The notes under the pieces were generated by a model that saw only the letters and a program-made list of their open reading frames with translations, did not search any database and had not been told where the DNA came from. A DNA stretch of 54,166 nt from Chitinophagaceae bacterium. GTDB lineage: Bacteria > Bacteroidota > Bacteroidia > Chitinophagales > Chitinophagaceae. The translations under genes and the position numbers were made by a program. Location: the NCBI GenBank assembly GCA_009996675.1, contig JAACZQ010000038.1:1-54166 (forward strand), read 5' to 3'. Shown piece by piece: positions 8,855-17,285 of this stretch (position 1 is the stretch's first letter; every line of letters starts with the position of its first letter).

Positions 8855-9658
8855 ATGCGTTATCTGATTTTCTTTTGCTGTCTTTTTTGTTTGGCCTGCC
8901 AATCGGTGCGCCCCATCGTTTTTGATAAACAAAGTCCGCGCGATACATTGTCGGGTTCTCATTTTTACCGCTTAACAGCTGCCTGGAAATGGCGGGAGCG
9001 CGATTCGCTGGCGGTACAACAGATACTCCACGGTAATATGCCTGCATTCCTGCAGAAATTTGTGCCGATCACCAGCCGGTATACCGATTCAGCGGGTAAC
9101 CAGTACACAGCAAAAATGTATGTTACACCCGATTACCTGGCGGTGGGTACCGATGCCGACTGGGCACGCATACCCCTCACACCCATGGCAGCACAGCAAC
9201 TGGCGGACAGTTTTCATTGTTTTCTGCCGACGCGTAAAATAGTGGACCTGATTTATGCGCAATCCAAAGTGAAACTGGAGCCCATACCCATGTATGCATT
9301 CCGGGATAGTTCCGTAACCATGTGGCAGCACCACCTCATCATAGAAGGGCAGCGCAAAGGCCGCAAGGGATTGATTGCTGGTATCAAGAAAGATGTGGTG
9401 ATTGCCGGAAAAATACTGGAGGATTCCAGACCCAATCGCGAAGCCATTTATGGCTGGCATTTACCCAATGGCAAAGCCATTCAACCCCTCTATACCGGCC
9501 ATATCAACTGGTGGGTAGATTATAGTCATGGTATACGATTGGTGTACCAGACCATCTGGGTAAACGGTAAGCCTTACGATTACAGAACCGTTCTGCAACA
9601 TCCCGTCTGGAAAAAATTACTATCAGATGAGAGCCGCACCGATTTCTACCGGTACTGA
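8855..9658 (+). CDS. Conserved lipoprotein of unknown function
   Basis: 267 residues. The signal peptide ends in the lipobox CLAC, predicting a membrane lipoprotein. The body contains strongly patterned segments: MYVTPDYLAVGTDADWARIPLTP, CFLPTRKIVDLIYAQSKVKLEPIPM, AGIKKDVVI, YGWHLPNGKAIQPLYTGH and WWVDYSHGIRLV. I believe similar hypothetical proteins occur in several phyla (remembered, not verified), with the DYLAVGTD, LPTRKMVD and DYSHG segments conserved. His, Asp and Ser in DYSHG could be catalytic, but no known enzyme signature is complete. The stop is directly adjacent to the stop of the convergent DinB gene. Confidence 0.8.
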   Translation: MRYLIFFCCLFCLACQSVRPIVFDKQSPRDTLSGSHFYRLTAAWKWRERDSLAVQQILHGNMPAFLQKFVPITSRYTDSAGNQYTAKMYVTPDYLAVGTDADWARIPLTPMAAQQLADSFHCFLPTRKIVDLIYAQSKVKLEPIPMYAFRDSSVTMWQHHLIIEGQRKGRKGLIAGIKKDVVIAGKILEDSRPNREAIYGWHLPNGKAIQPLYTGHINWWVDYSHGIRLVYQTIWVNGKPYDYRTVLQHPVWKKLLSDESRTDFYRY

Positions 9659-10168
9659 TCAGAGATACCTTTCTTCGATGATTTGTTTGTGGTGCAGCAT
9701 GTGGCCGAAAATGATAAAGCCAATGGCATTAGCCGTGGCGCGATGGCCGCTGGCTGTGCCTGCATGTGATAATTGCTCCTCGCTTAATGATTGTAATAAA
9801 AGATCGGTGGATTTACGCAAGGCAACAAACTCCGCTTTGATATCCGCAAAACTTCGCTTACCTGCCGCTGCACTCACCGCATAATTATTTTCATCAAAAG
9901 AAGCCAGTGGTGTTTGATCTTCACGGGAGATACGTAATACGCGGTACGACATGATACGTTCGGTATCGATTACGTGCTGTAATAAATCTTTCAGCGTCCA
10001 TTTACCAGCTGCATAACTGTAATCTGCTTTATCCTCGGGCAGGGTGGTATAAAAATCCTGCAGTGACTGGCTGTATGTATTAATTGCTTCTTTCAATGAT
10101 CCGGCCTGCACCCTGGAAACATAATTGCTGAAATAGGGTGCGTAATCGTTGTGCTGGGGCTGTGACAT
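9659..10168 (-). CDS. DinB-family four-helix protein
   Basis: 169-residue cytoplasmic DinB_2-like protein. The family folds as a four-helix bundle with a metal site made of three His; here His66 in LLQHVIDTERIM and the pair in GHMLHHKQIIEERYL fit that pattern. Members include thiol transferases and metal-dependent hydrolases, so no substrate can be named. The ATG at 10168 overlaps the stop of the upstream S8 peptidase gene in a TAATG junction, so the two are probably translationally coupled. Confidence 0.85.
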   Translation of the reverse strand: MSQPQHNDYAPYFSNYVSRVQAGSLKEAINTYSQSLQDFYTTLPEDKADYSYAAGKWTLKDLLQHVIDTERIMSYRVLRISREDQTPLASFDENNYAVSAAAGKRSFADIKAEFVALRKSTDLLLQSLSEEQLSHAGTASGHRATANAIGFIIFGHMLHHKQIIEERYL

Positions 10169-11874
10169 TAGTACTTGATATTTTTAGATTTGTTATTACC
10201 GCTGTTCTTGGGTGCTGCAACCGGTGGTTGCAGTGTAGCCATATCATGTTTGAAATGTTCGGCCAGGGCAATAGCGTTGTAGGCGTTGACAATACCGCCA
10301 CTTTTGGAAAGCGAGCTGAAGGGTACAATATCCGGACTGGGACCGGGTTTGAAGCAAATGCTGCTGTTTTCCGGAACCAGAACCGATTGTTCAATGATTG
10401 TTTTCACCTGCACGGCAGAAAGTTCGGGGTAGTAGGAACGAATCAGTGCTGCAACACCCGATACAATGGGCGTGGCCATGCTGGTTCCCTGCTGGTTGCC
10501 ATATTGATTGCCGCCGGGCAGGGTAGAGTATATGCGTACACCGGGCGCAAAAACATCCACCCGGTTTTTTCCATAATTGCTGAAATCGGCAGTAATGCCA
10601 CCACTCACACGGGGATCACTGCTGGCACCAACCGTTATATAATTGGAAGCGGTGGTATTCCACTGGCGTAACCAGGGACTGGGATATACATCTTTTGCAT
10701 CCAGGTCGCCCCCTTCATTGCCCGAAGCATGTACAATCAGTACATCTTTGGTTTCGGCATAACGGATGGCACTGTCGACCCAGTTTTTCTCCGGTGAAAA
10801 AGATTTACCAAAACTCATGTTAATCACTTTCGCGCCGTTATCAACCGCATAACGAATGGCGAGCGCCAGGTCTTTGTCGTATTCATCACCTCCATCGGGT
10901 ACAATCCGTAACATCATGATGCGTACATTATCGGCCACACCATCAATGCCAATACCATTGTTCCGCTGGGCGCCAATCAATCCGCTTACATGGGTGCCAT
11001 GCATGGGAGCAGGTCCCATTACATCGCTATTCCCATAATACCGATCGGCCAGGCTGTAATAATTATCCCGCACAATTTCTGCACGCTGGTCGGCCGGCAT
11101 TTTTTCACGGGATTCAAAAGCTATTTTTTTCCCTTCTACATATTCTTCCAGCTGGGAGAGCAGACTTTTATTGTTTTCTTCGGGATCCAGACCAATGATT
11201 TTCATACAGGTGAGGAAACCAATCTTGGCTTCCTTGGCCGAACGGCTCACCGGCTGGAATTTCTCCAATTTCTCAGGGGTAAATTCTTCACAACCCATTT
11301 CCTGACGCAAAACCTTGTCGTGCTTTTTCAGTGCTTTGGCGGTTACTTCTACAAACATCAGTTCTACCTGTTCATCCTGACTGAAATTCAGTTGACTCTG
11401 GGCTTCTCTCCAGATTTTATAGGTTTCTTTTTCTTCGGCGGATAACACGGAGGGATCAAAATGTTTACCACTGAAGCGGTCTTTCCAGCGATGGTAAATA
11501 CGGGTACGTTCATCGGGTACCCTTTTAACGTTGCGGCCATCTTTGCCACCCAGGAAATTCCAGCCATAAACATCATCGATATAACCATTGTTATCATCGT
11601 CAATGCCATTACCGGGAATCTCACGGGGATTACGCCAGAGCATATTCTTCAGGTCCTCGTGGGTGGTATCAATACCCGAATCGAGTACCGCTACAATAAC
11701 GGGTTGTGGTTTTTTGTTGGAAGATTGCAGCAACTGATAGGCTTGCTTGAGGCTGATGCCATAAAAAGAATCACGCTGGTGATCAAGCTGGTACCAGGTC
11801 TTGGGAACCGACTGTGCATTACCAGAAATTGCCAGCAAAGGCAAAGCCATCGAACAGAGAAACCCACGTAACAT
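10168..11874 (-). CDS. Secreted S8 (subtilisin-family) serine peptidase
   Basis: 568 residues from ATG 11874; the start is placed there because it gives a clean signal peptide (MLRGFLCSMALPLLAISGNAQ), although the frame is open to 12006. The catalytic triad is visible: Asp65 in VIVAVLDSGIDTTHEDL, His in MHGTHVSGLIGA, and Ser in GTSMATPIVSGVAALI. The segment GNGIDDDNNGYIDDVYGWNF after the Asp is typical of Bacteroidota members. A long helical, charged insert (about 130 residues, KWKDRFSGKHF... to RDNYYSLADRYY) separates Asp from His. No T9SS C-terminal sorting domain is apparent; the tail is the basic, Asn-rich APKNSGNNKSKNIKY. It is coupled to the downstream dinB-like gene. Confidence 0.93.
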   Translation of the reverse strand: MLRGFLCSMALPLLAISGNAQSVPKTWYQLDHQRDSFYGISLKQAYQLLQSSNKKPQPVIVAVLDSGIDTTHEDLKNMLWRNPREIPGNGIDDDNNGYIDDVYGWNFLGGKDGRNVKRVPDERTRIYHRWKDRFSGKHFDPSVLSAEEKETYKIWREAQSQLNFSQDEQVELMFVEVTAKALKKHDKVLRQEMGCEEFTPEKLEKFQPVSRSAKEAKIGFLTCMKIIGLDPEENNKSLLSQLEEYVEGKKIAFESREKMPADQRAEIVRDNYYSLADRYYGNSDVMGPAPMHGTHVSGLIGAQRNNGIGIDGVADNVRIMMLRIVPDGGDEYDKDLALAIRYAVDNGAKVINMSFGKSFSPEKNWVDSAIRYAETKDVLIVHASGNEGGDLDAKDVYPSPWLRQWNTTASNYITVGASSDPRVSGGITADFSNYGKNRVDVFAPGVRIYSTLPGGNQYGNQQGTSMATPIVSGVAALIRSYYPELSAVQVKTIIEQSVLVPENSSICFKPGPSPDIVPFSSLSKSGGIVNAYNAIALAEHFKHDMATLQPPVAAPKNSGNNKSKNIKY

Positions 11875-12016
11875 CAGGAGTACAGTTTTTCTATCAGTAC
11901 AAATTTCTGTAATGATAATAAAAAAATAACCCCCGGCGGGCATTTTAAGATATCCTTGGGTGGATAGCAGTAGGGTTGGGGAACTGAATTGGGAATTCTT
12001 TAACAAAACAGCCGGG

Positions 12017-12589
12017 TCAGTGCCGCTGTTCTGCCGGCTCCCGGTGAACAGGGCGTAACCCGATCATCCGGCCAATCAGTGCCAGTACCGGAAATAATAA
12101 CTGCTGCATCCAACGGGGTGGTTGTACCAGGCGGAATACTTTGGTGAAATACTGCAGGGTAGTAGCTGCCTGTAACAAGGATGGTTTTCCCAATCCGTCT
12201 GTTCTACCCTGGTTGGCCAGCGCAGTAAAGGTTTCCAGCAAAGCTGCTGTATTCAGGGCAGGCTGTACAAGCCAATGAACCCTTGTAATGTGTGGCGAGG
12301 CATTCCACATACCATGAATGGCTCCGGCAGGAATATGCAAGCTGTCGCCCTGCCGCAGCACCATCTTTTTACCACGCAGTATAACCGTCAGTTCACCCTG
12401 CAATACGGTAAAGTCTTCCCTTTGTACGGGGTGATAATGCACAGGTGGCGGAACGGAATGCGGAGCGAAAACAGACTCCATCTCCAAGAATACACCTTCG
12501 GTAGTTGTTGCATCCTGCAGGATCAGGTATTCCTGCCCGGTAATGGTATTCACAAAATGTTTTCCTGTTTGTGTATGACTGCTGCTCAT
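12017..12589 (-). CDS. Cupin-domain protein
   Basis: 190 residues from ATG 12589 (a GTG one codon upstream is a less likely start). The cupin barrel shows motif 1 as PPPVHYHPVQREDFTVLQGELTV and motif 2 as GDSLHIPAGAIHGMWNAS, giving the usual His/His/Glu/His metal ligands. The C-terminal third (LQYFTKVFRLVQPPRWMQQLLFPVLALIGRMIGLRP) is hydrophobic and may form a membrane or amphipathic helix. Function is unknown; such proteins include dioxygenases and sugar-binding factors. A -7 motif lies only 4 bases upstream of the ATG, so the mRNA may be leaderless. Confidence 0.85.
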   Translation of the reverse strand: MSSSHTQTGKHFVNTITGQEYLILQDATTTEGVFLEMESVFAPHSVPPPVHYHPVQREDFTVLQGELTVILRGKKMVLRQGDSLHIPAGAIHGMWNASPHITRVHWLVQPALNTAALLETFTALANQGRTDGLGKPSLLQAATTLQYFTKVFRLVQPPRWMQQLLFPVLALIGRMIGLRPVHREPAEQRH

Positions 12590-12593
12590 CACA

Positions 12594-12601
12594 CAAAACT
12601 A
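12594..12601 (-). promoter_or_regulatory. -7 promoter motif TAGTTTTG of the cupin gene
   Basis: A perfect match on the minus strand to the Bacteroidota -7 consensus TAnnTTTG. It ends 4 bases before the ATG, so transcription would start at or next to the start codon. No clear -33 element is seen. Confidence 0.5.
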
Positions 12602-12725
12602 TATTTCCCCATTGAGGGCTCCGATCACACAAGTATGTCATTGGGATAAACGGCTAATGGATGGGATACACGTAAAGCCATTAAAAGATGGCTGTATGAA
12701 TTTTACCCGGATGCCGTTGCCGGTC

Positions 12726-12756
12726 AAAAAAAAGCCCCGCCAACAAGGGCAGGGCT
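12726..12756 (-). terminator. Intrinsic terminator of the aldehyde dehydrogenase gene
   Basis: Stem AGCCC with GGGCT (12733-12737 and 12752-12756), extended inward by GCC/GGC across one mismatch. Read on the minus strand it is followed by a run of seven T. Confidence 0.8.
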
Positions 12757-12773
12757 GGTTGAAGCCGGGTGGG

Positions 12774-14297
12774 TTACAGGTCAAACTGTATACCCTGGGC
12801 CAAAGGCAATTGCTCACTCCAGTTAATGGTATTGGTCTGGCGCCGCATATAAGCTTTCCAGGCATCGCTACCGCTCTCGCGGCCGCCGCCTGTTTCTTTT
12901 TCTCCACCGAATGCACCACCAATTTCGGCACCGCTGGTTCCGATATTTACATTGGCAATGCCGCAGTCACTACCGGTATGCGCCAGGAATTGTTCTGCTT
13001 CCCGCATGTTCAGGGTCATGATGGCCGATGAGAGTCCCTGTGGCACACCATTCTGCAATTGGATGGCTTCATGGATGTGCTCATAAGACATGAGGTATAA
13101 GATGGGGGCAAAAGTTTCGTGCTGCACTACAGGTAAATGATTGGGTGCAATGGCAATACAGGGTTTTACATAACAGCCGCTCTCATAACCAGGACCTTCG
13201 AGTACACCACCTTCTACCACAAACTGACCGCCCTGTTCTTTACAGGCCTGGATCGATTGCAGGTATAATGCTACAGCGTCTTTATCAATCAATGGGCCCA
13301 CATGGTTTTTAGTATCCAGCGGATCACCAATGCGGAGTTGTCCGTATGCTTTCACCAGCTTCTGTACAAAAGTGTCGAAGATGGAACGGTGAATGATCAG
13401 GCGGCGGGTGGTGGTACAACGCTGGCCCGCGGTGCCAACAGCACCAAAGAGCGCACCCATCAGTGCCATATCCAGGTCGGCATCTTTGGAAATGATGATG
13501 GCATTATTGCCTCCCAGTTCGAGGATGGTCCTGCCCAGTCGGCCTGCTACGGTAGCGGCCACTGCTTTACCCATACGGGTTGATCCGGTTGCCGATACCA
13601 ACGGAATGCGGGTATCATTACTCAGCCATTCACCCACGGCGCGGCCACCTTGTACCAGTCCGTTTACCCCTTCCGGAACACCATTTTTTTCAAAAACAGC
13701 AGCCACAATTTTTTGTACGGCAATACCGCAAAGGGGTGTTTTTTCACTGGGCTTCCATACGGTGGTATTACCACATACCCAGGCCAGTGCGGCATTCCAG
13801 CTCCACACGGCTACGGGGAAGTTGAAGGCAGAAATAATACCCACCACACCCAGTGGATGCCATTGCTCATACATGCGGTGTTTGGGACGCTCGCTGTGCA
13901 TGGTTAAACCATATAACTGACGGGATAAACCCACGGCAAAATCACAGATATCAATCATTTCCTGTACTTCACCCAAACCTTCCTGCAGGCTTTTCCCCAT
14001 TTCATAACTCACCAGTTTACCCAGGGGCTCTTTGTACAAACGAAGTGCTTCGCCTACCTGACGAACGATTTCGCCCCGGTGGGGTGCAGGCCACATTTTC
14101 CATTCTTCAAAAGCTTGCTGGGCTTTCTGTACAACAGCATCATAGGTAGGCTGTTCGGCACTGTGTACACTGCCGATTTTCTTTCCGTCAACAGGTGAAA
14201 ACGAATCAATGATATCGCCATGACCCGGTATCCATTGTGTGCCGGTAGAAGCGGCGGGATTCAAAGCGGCTATGCCCAACTGTGTTAGAAATTCCAT
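12774..14297 (-). CDS. ALDH7-type (antiquitin-like) aldehyde dehydrogenase, probable alpha-aminoadipate semialdehyde dehydrogenase
   Basis: 507 residues from ATG 14297, chosen because it matches the usual ALDH7 length of about 510 and starts MEFLTQLGIAALNPAAST; the open frame upstream is unlike the family. ALDH7 markers are SERPKHRMYEQWHPLGVVG, ISAFNFPVAVWSWNAALAW and VWKPSEKTPLCGIA. The catalytic Glu is in ILELGGNNAI and the catalytic Cys is in GTAGQRCTTTRRL. Family members oxidise alpha-aminoadipate semialdehyde in lysine breakdown, or betaine aldehyde; the substrate here is not proven. It is monocistronic: a TACCTTTG -7 motif lies 17 bases upstream and a terminator follows. Confidence 0.92.
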   Translation of the reverse strand: MEFLTQLGIAALNPAASTGTQWIPGHGDIIDSFSPVDGKKIGSVHSAEQPTYDAVVQKAQQAFEEWKMWPAPHRGEIVRQVGEALRLYKEPLGKLVSYEMGKSLQEGLGEVQEMIDICDFAVGLSRQLYGLTMHSERPKHRMYEQWHPLGVVGIISAFNFPVAVWSWNAALAWVCGNTTVWKPSEKTPLCGIAVQKIVAAVFEKNGVPEGVNGLVQGGRAVGEWLSNDTRIPLVSATGSTRMGKAVAATVAGRLGRTILELGGNNAIIISKDADLDMALMGALFGAVGTAGQRCTTTRRLIIHRSIFDTFVQKLVKAYGQLRIGDPLDTKNHVGPLIDKDAVALYLQSIQACKEQGGQFVVEGGVLEGPGYESGCYVKPCIAIAPNHLPVVQHETFAPILYLMSYEHIHEAIQLQNGVPQGLSSAIMTLNMREAEQFLAHTGSDCGIANVNIGTSGAEIGGAFGGEKETGGGRESGSDAWKAYMRRQTNTINWSEQLPLAQGIQFDL

Positions 14298-14313
14298 GCG
14301 GTGATTTTTGGGG

Positions 14314-14321
14314 CAAAGGTA
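14314..14321 (-). promoter_or_regulatory. -7 promoter motif TACCTTTG of the aldehyde dehydrogenase gene
   Basis: A perfect TAnnTTTG match on the minus strand, 17 bases upstream of the ATG at 14297. It gives a predicted leader of about 10-13 bases. Confidence 0.55.
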
Positions 14322-14353
14322 CAGGATTCTGGCCGGGGGGCGGGAATGGGGAC

Positions 14354-14399
14354 ATAAAAAAAGTATCACCGATGTTGAGAACAACCCTGGTGATACTTT
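14354..14399 (-). terminator. Hairpin terminator downstream of the LytTR operon
   Basis: An 11-bp perfect stem (14360-14370 with 14389-14399, arm AAAGTATCACC) has an 18-base loop that contains its own 4-bp stem (GTTG/CAAC). On the minus strand it is followed by a T run. It separates the response-regulator gene from the aldehyde dehydrogenase promoter. Confidence 0.75.
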
Positions 14400-14514
14400 A
14401 TTATCTAAAACCCTGCATGAAACGCCTTTCAGCATTTTCAGGGTAAAAATAAAATGAGGCCTGAGCCCGTTGAAATTATTTAGGTGAGTACCCGCTCAGA
14501 ATCGGGGAATCGGT

Positions 14515-15213
14515 CTATTTGGTGCGGGATAATTCCAGTAACTGATCATACACCGAGCCATAGCTGCTGCCAATGGGGATTTCCTTACCCGCTATCCATA
14601 ATTTCGTCTTGCTGAACTTCTCGATTTTCGACAGGGGAACAATGAATGAACGGTGTACCCGTACAAAATCCCGCGCCGGTAATTTCTCCTGAATGCTTTT
14701 TAAGGTCATGAGTGTCAGCACCGGATTGGGCTTGATATATATCTTGATATAATCGTCTAATGCTTCAATCAGGTCAATGTCTTTCAGGTTGATCTTCATG
14801 ATCTCATAATTCACTTTCACAAAAAGTGAATTGAGCTGTACCTCCTGGGAACTGAGGAATTCCATATACTCCCTTGCTTTGTAAACAGCTTTCAGGAAGC
14901 GATCGTATTCAAAGGGTTTCAGCAAATAGTCCACCGCATCAACATTAAACCCTTCCACCGCAAAATCCTTGAAAGCAGTGGTAAAAATGACCGGTGGTTT
15001 TTCAGTAAGGCTTTTATAAAACTGGATACCGGTAATGTCGGGCATTTGAATATCCAGGAAAAGCAGGTCCACTTTGTTGTTTTGCAAAAATGCCCTGGCT
15101 TCATCGGTATTGGTGAATGTTTTTTCCAGGTTCAGGAATGAAATCTTTGCACAGTACTCCTGTATCAGTTGCAGGGCCAGCGGCTCATCATCAATAGCAA
15201 TACACTTAATCAT
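14515..15213 (-). CDS. LytTR-family response regulator
   Basis: 232 residues. The receiver domain (1-120) has the acidic pair DDE at 8-10, the phospho-acceptor Asp54 in LLFLDIQMPD, Thr in IFTTAF and Lys in LLKPF. The LytTR DNA-binding domain (about 135-232) shows FVKVNYEIMKINLKDIDLIEALDDYIKIY and FVRVHRSFIVPLSKIEKF. It is the output partner of the kinase encoded 2 bases upstream. The third gene of the operon encodes a secreted protein, so the system may respond to envelope or extracellular conditions (inference). Confidence 0.95.
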   Translation of the reverse strand: MIKCIAIDDEPLALQLIQEYCAKISFLNLEKTFTNTDEARAFLQNNKVDLLFLDIQMPDITGIQFYKSLTEKPPVIFTTAFKDFAVEGFNVDAVDYLLKPFEYDRFLKAVYKAREYMEFLSSQEVQLNSLFVKVNYEIMKINLKDIDLIEALDDYIKIYIKPNPVLTLMTLKSIQEKLPARDFVRVHRSFIVPLSKIEKFSKTKLWIAGKEIPIGSSYGSVYDQLLELSRTK

Positions 15214-15215
15214 CT

Positions 15216-16331
15216 TTAACTTTGAATTTCCAGGTTTACGGAATAAACATTATTGCTCGAGTGGGTTTCCAGTTTATGTTTTCCGGGGTACATCAGTTCC
15301 AACCGTCTTTTTACGTTGTTGATACCAATACCGGTGTTTTCCAGCAGCACACTTTCAGAACTTACGATATTATTCACACAGGAAAATAATATTTTATTTC
15401 CATCTGTGCCGATATGAATATTGATGCTGGATGATTCCTTGGTACTCACGCCATATTTGAAAGCATTCTCAACAAAGGGGATAAATACCAGCGGTGCGAC
15501 CAGCAGGGTATCAATATCACCTTTGGCAGAAAATTGCAGGGTTACTTTATCGGTGAGGCGTACCTGCTGCAGTTCAATGAAATTCTTGATGAAATCCACT
15601 TCATTCTGCAGGGGAACCAGGTTTCGTTCTGTTTCGGTAAGGATATACCGCATGATGGAAGCCAGCTTCATTACCGCAGGGGCTGTTTTTTCACTCCGCA
15701 CCACGGCCAGGGAATAAATATTGTTGAGCGTGTTGAAGAAAAAATGCGGGTTTACCTGCGACTTCAGGAAGGAGAGTTCCGTATTGAGTTTCTCGTGCTC
15801 GGTTTGTTTGCGCGTTTGCTCGGTCTTTAACCAGCGTTGGGTAACAGATATACAGGTGCCGAATGCAAATACCAGCAGGAATAATACCGTATTGTAAGGA
15901 TCGGCAATCGGACGGGCCCGGCGGGGAGCCCGGCTCAAACGGGGCACACCTTTGAAGTTGGGGTTCCGGATGAACTCATTATTCTGACGGATATATTCAG
16001 GCTCGGCAATAAAAGTGGCAATCTCTTTTGGCAGGAATAAAAAAGCAGCCAGACAGGCCGCAATGGATAATACATACCAACCCCATTTTTTATTGATGAG
16101 CAAACGGGGAACCAGTACCAGTGTATTCAGGTAATAAAAGAGAACAATGAATACATTATTCACAATGATCGTTGCCAGCATGTGGTTGCTCATGCTGAAT
16201 TCTCTCAAACGGGGAAAGAATACCAGGTAGGGAACAGAGAAAAAACAAGCCCAGGCCACCAGGTGCGCCAGTATGGTCACCAGTTTCTTATCGTTTTTCA
16301 GTGGGTTGTTGAGTTGGGTGGTAATCGTCAT
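15216..16331 (-). CDS. LytS/YehU-type membrane histidine kinase
   Basis: 371 residues. The N-terminal half holds four membrane helices (about 20-36, 50-70, 84-103 and 148-166), with a basic loop RLSRAPRRARPIADP before the last one. A coiled-coil segment (QTEHEKLNTELSFLKSQ) leads to the His_kinase domain, whose phospho-acceptor His lies in NPHFFFNTLNNIYSLAV. The ATP-binding part includes PLVFIPFVENAFKYGV and GIGINNVKRRLELMY. This is the Bacteroidota LytS-like kinase type that pairs with LytTR regulators. It lies 8 bases after the secreted-protein gene and 2 bases before its regulator. Confidence 0.95.
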   Translation of the reverse strand: MTITTQLNNPLKNDKKLVTILAHLVAWACFFSVPYLVFFPRLREFSMSNHMLATIIVNNVFIVLFYYLNTLVLVPRLLINKKWGWYVLSIAACLAAFLFLPKEIATFIAEPEYIRQNNEFIRNPNFKGVPRLSRAPRRARPIADPYNTVLFLLVFAFGTCISVTQRWLKTEQTRKQTEHEKLNTELSFLKSQVNPHFFFNTLNNIYSLAVVRSEKTAPAVMKLASIMRYILTETERNLVPLQNEVDFIKNFIELQQVRLTDKVTLQFSAKGDIDTLLVAPLVFIPFVENAFKYGVSTKESSSINIHIGTDGNKILFSCVNNIVSSESVLLENTGIGINNVKRRLELMYPGKHKLETHSSNNVYSVNLEIQS

Positions 16332-16339
16332 GTATTTTT

Positions 16340-17200
16340 TTATTGCATAGTGTGTTTGATCCAGAACGATTGCTCCCGGAAAAAGGGATCGTTATTAACC
16401 GGTCTGTCGCCACCAACAGCACCTCTTCCGGTGGCACCGGCGCTACCGGTTCTGCTGGTATTGAAATTGGTTCCTCCCCGTCCGCCACCACTGCCTGCCG
16501 GAACAGATACAATCTGGCTGCTGGTGGAACTGAGTGAAGGGGCTCCGCCGCCCGACAATTGCATGCCGTTGAGCTGTATACCCAGGCTGATGATTTTACC
16601 CGCTGCAGGTTCCTTGTGTAAACCTACCATTGGGAAAGGTATCTCGTATTCAATATCCATGGTACCTGCTTCATCCCAGCCAAAAGCAATATTCACATTA
16701 TTGGGCAGGTCAATGGTCTGGTATTGTTCATCCTGTTCCTGTCCTTCCAGTCCCTTACACCGCAGCAGCATCATGCCATTGATCATTTGCTCACGAAACA
16801 GGCGCATACTTTCCGGAGCAGGGGCTTCACCCGGTGCCGAACGGGGCATTAAACGCATGGCTTCCGGTCCCTCTTTATGAATGGGAAACTCCACACGGGT
16901 GCCCTCTCTTTTCTTCCCTTTGATATCAATGAACAGGTACATACCATTCACAATCATTTTCACCTGCGTCCTCGGATTCACAATACGCATACCGATATAC
17001 AGTTTGCCCGCATCATTACTCACCGCATACTGGATACCGGTTTCCTTATGGATTTCCATGGATTCGGTATTCCACTCCGATAACATACCATCTGTCTGGT
17101 GTTTGCGAACAGTGTCGGTGATTGTGCCGGGCATTGCCAATGACAATGAGCTACAAGCGCACATGCCGGCCAGCAACGGCCATACAAGCGTTTTCTTCAT
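16340..17200 (-). CDS. Secreted DOMON/CBM9-like protein encoded with a LytS-LytTR system
   Basis: 286 residues with a signal peptide (MKKTLVWPLLAGMCACSSLSLA). The early segment DGMLSEWNTESMEIHKETGIQYAVSNDAGKLYIGMRI strongly resembles the start of CBM9/DOMON-like beta-sandwich domains, which bind sugars or haem. The centre and the segment NNVNIAFGWDEAGTMDIEYEIPFPMVGLHKEP continue that fold. The C-terminal 60 residues are low-complexity Gly/Ser/Thr-rich. The gene leads the operon with the kinase and regulator, suggesting that it modulates or is sensed by the kinase (inference). A TAGATTTG -7 motif lies 14 bases upstream. Confidence 0.75.
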   Translation of the reverse strand: MKKTLVWPLLAGMCACSSLSLAMPGTITDTVRKHQTDGMLSEWNTESMEIHKETGIQYAVSNDAGKLYIGMRIVNPRTQVKMIVNGMYLFIDIKGKKREGTRVEFPIHKEGPEAMRLMPRSAPGEAPAPESMRLFREQMINGMMLLRCKGLEGQEQDEQYQTIDLPNNVNIAFGWDEAGTMDIEYEIPFPMVGLHKEPAAGKIISLGIQLNGMQLSGGGAPSLSSTSSQIVSVPAGSGGGRGGTNFNTSRTGSAGATGRGAVGGDRPVNNDPFFREQSFWIKHTMQ

Positions 17201-17214
17201 AGCAGGTGTTTTAT

Positions 17215-17222
17215 CAAATCTA
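17215..17222 (-). promoter_or_regulatory. -7 promoter motif TAGATTTG of the sensor operon
   Basis: A perfect TAnnTTTG match on the minus strand, 14 bases upstream of the ATG at 17200. It would drive the secreted protein-kinase-regulator operon. Confidence 0.5.
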
Positions 17223-17285
17223 TCCCGCTCCCGGCAAATGCCGAAATGAATTTGGGTAAAAAGGGCAAGGTTATCGGTAAAAAGC

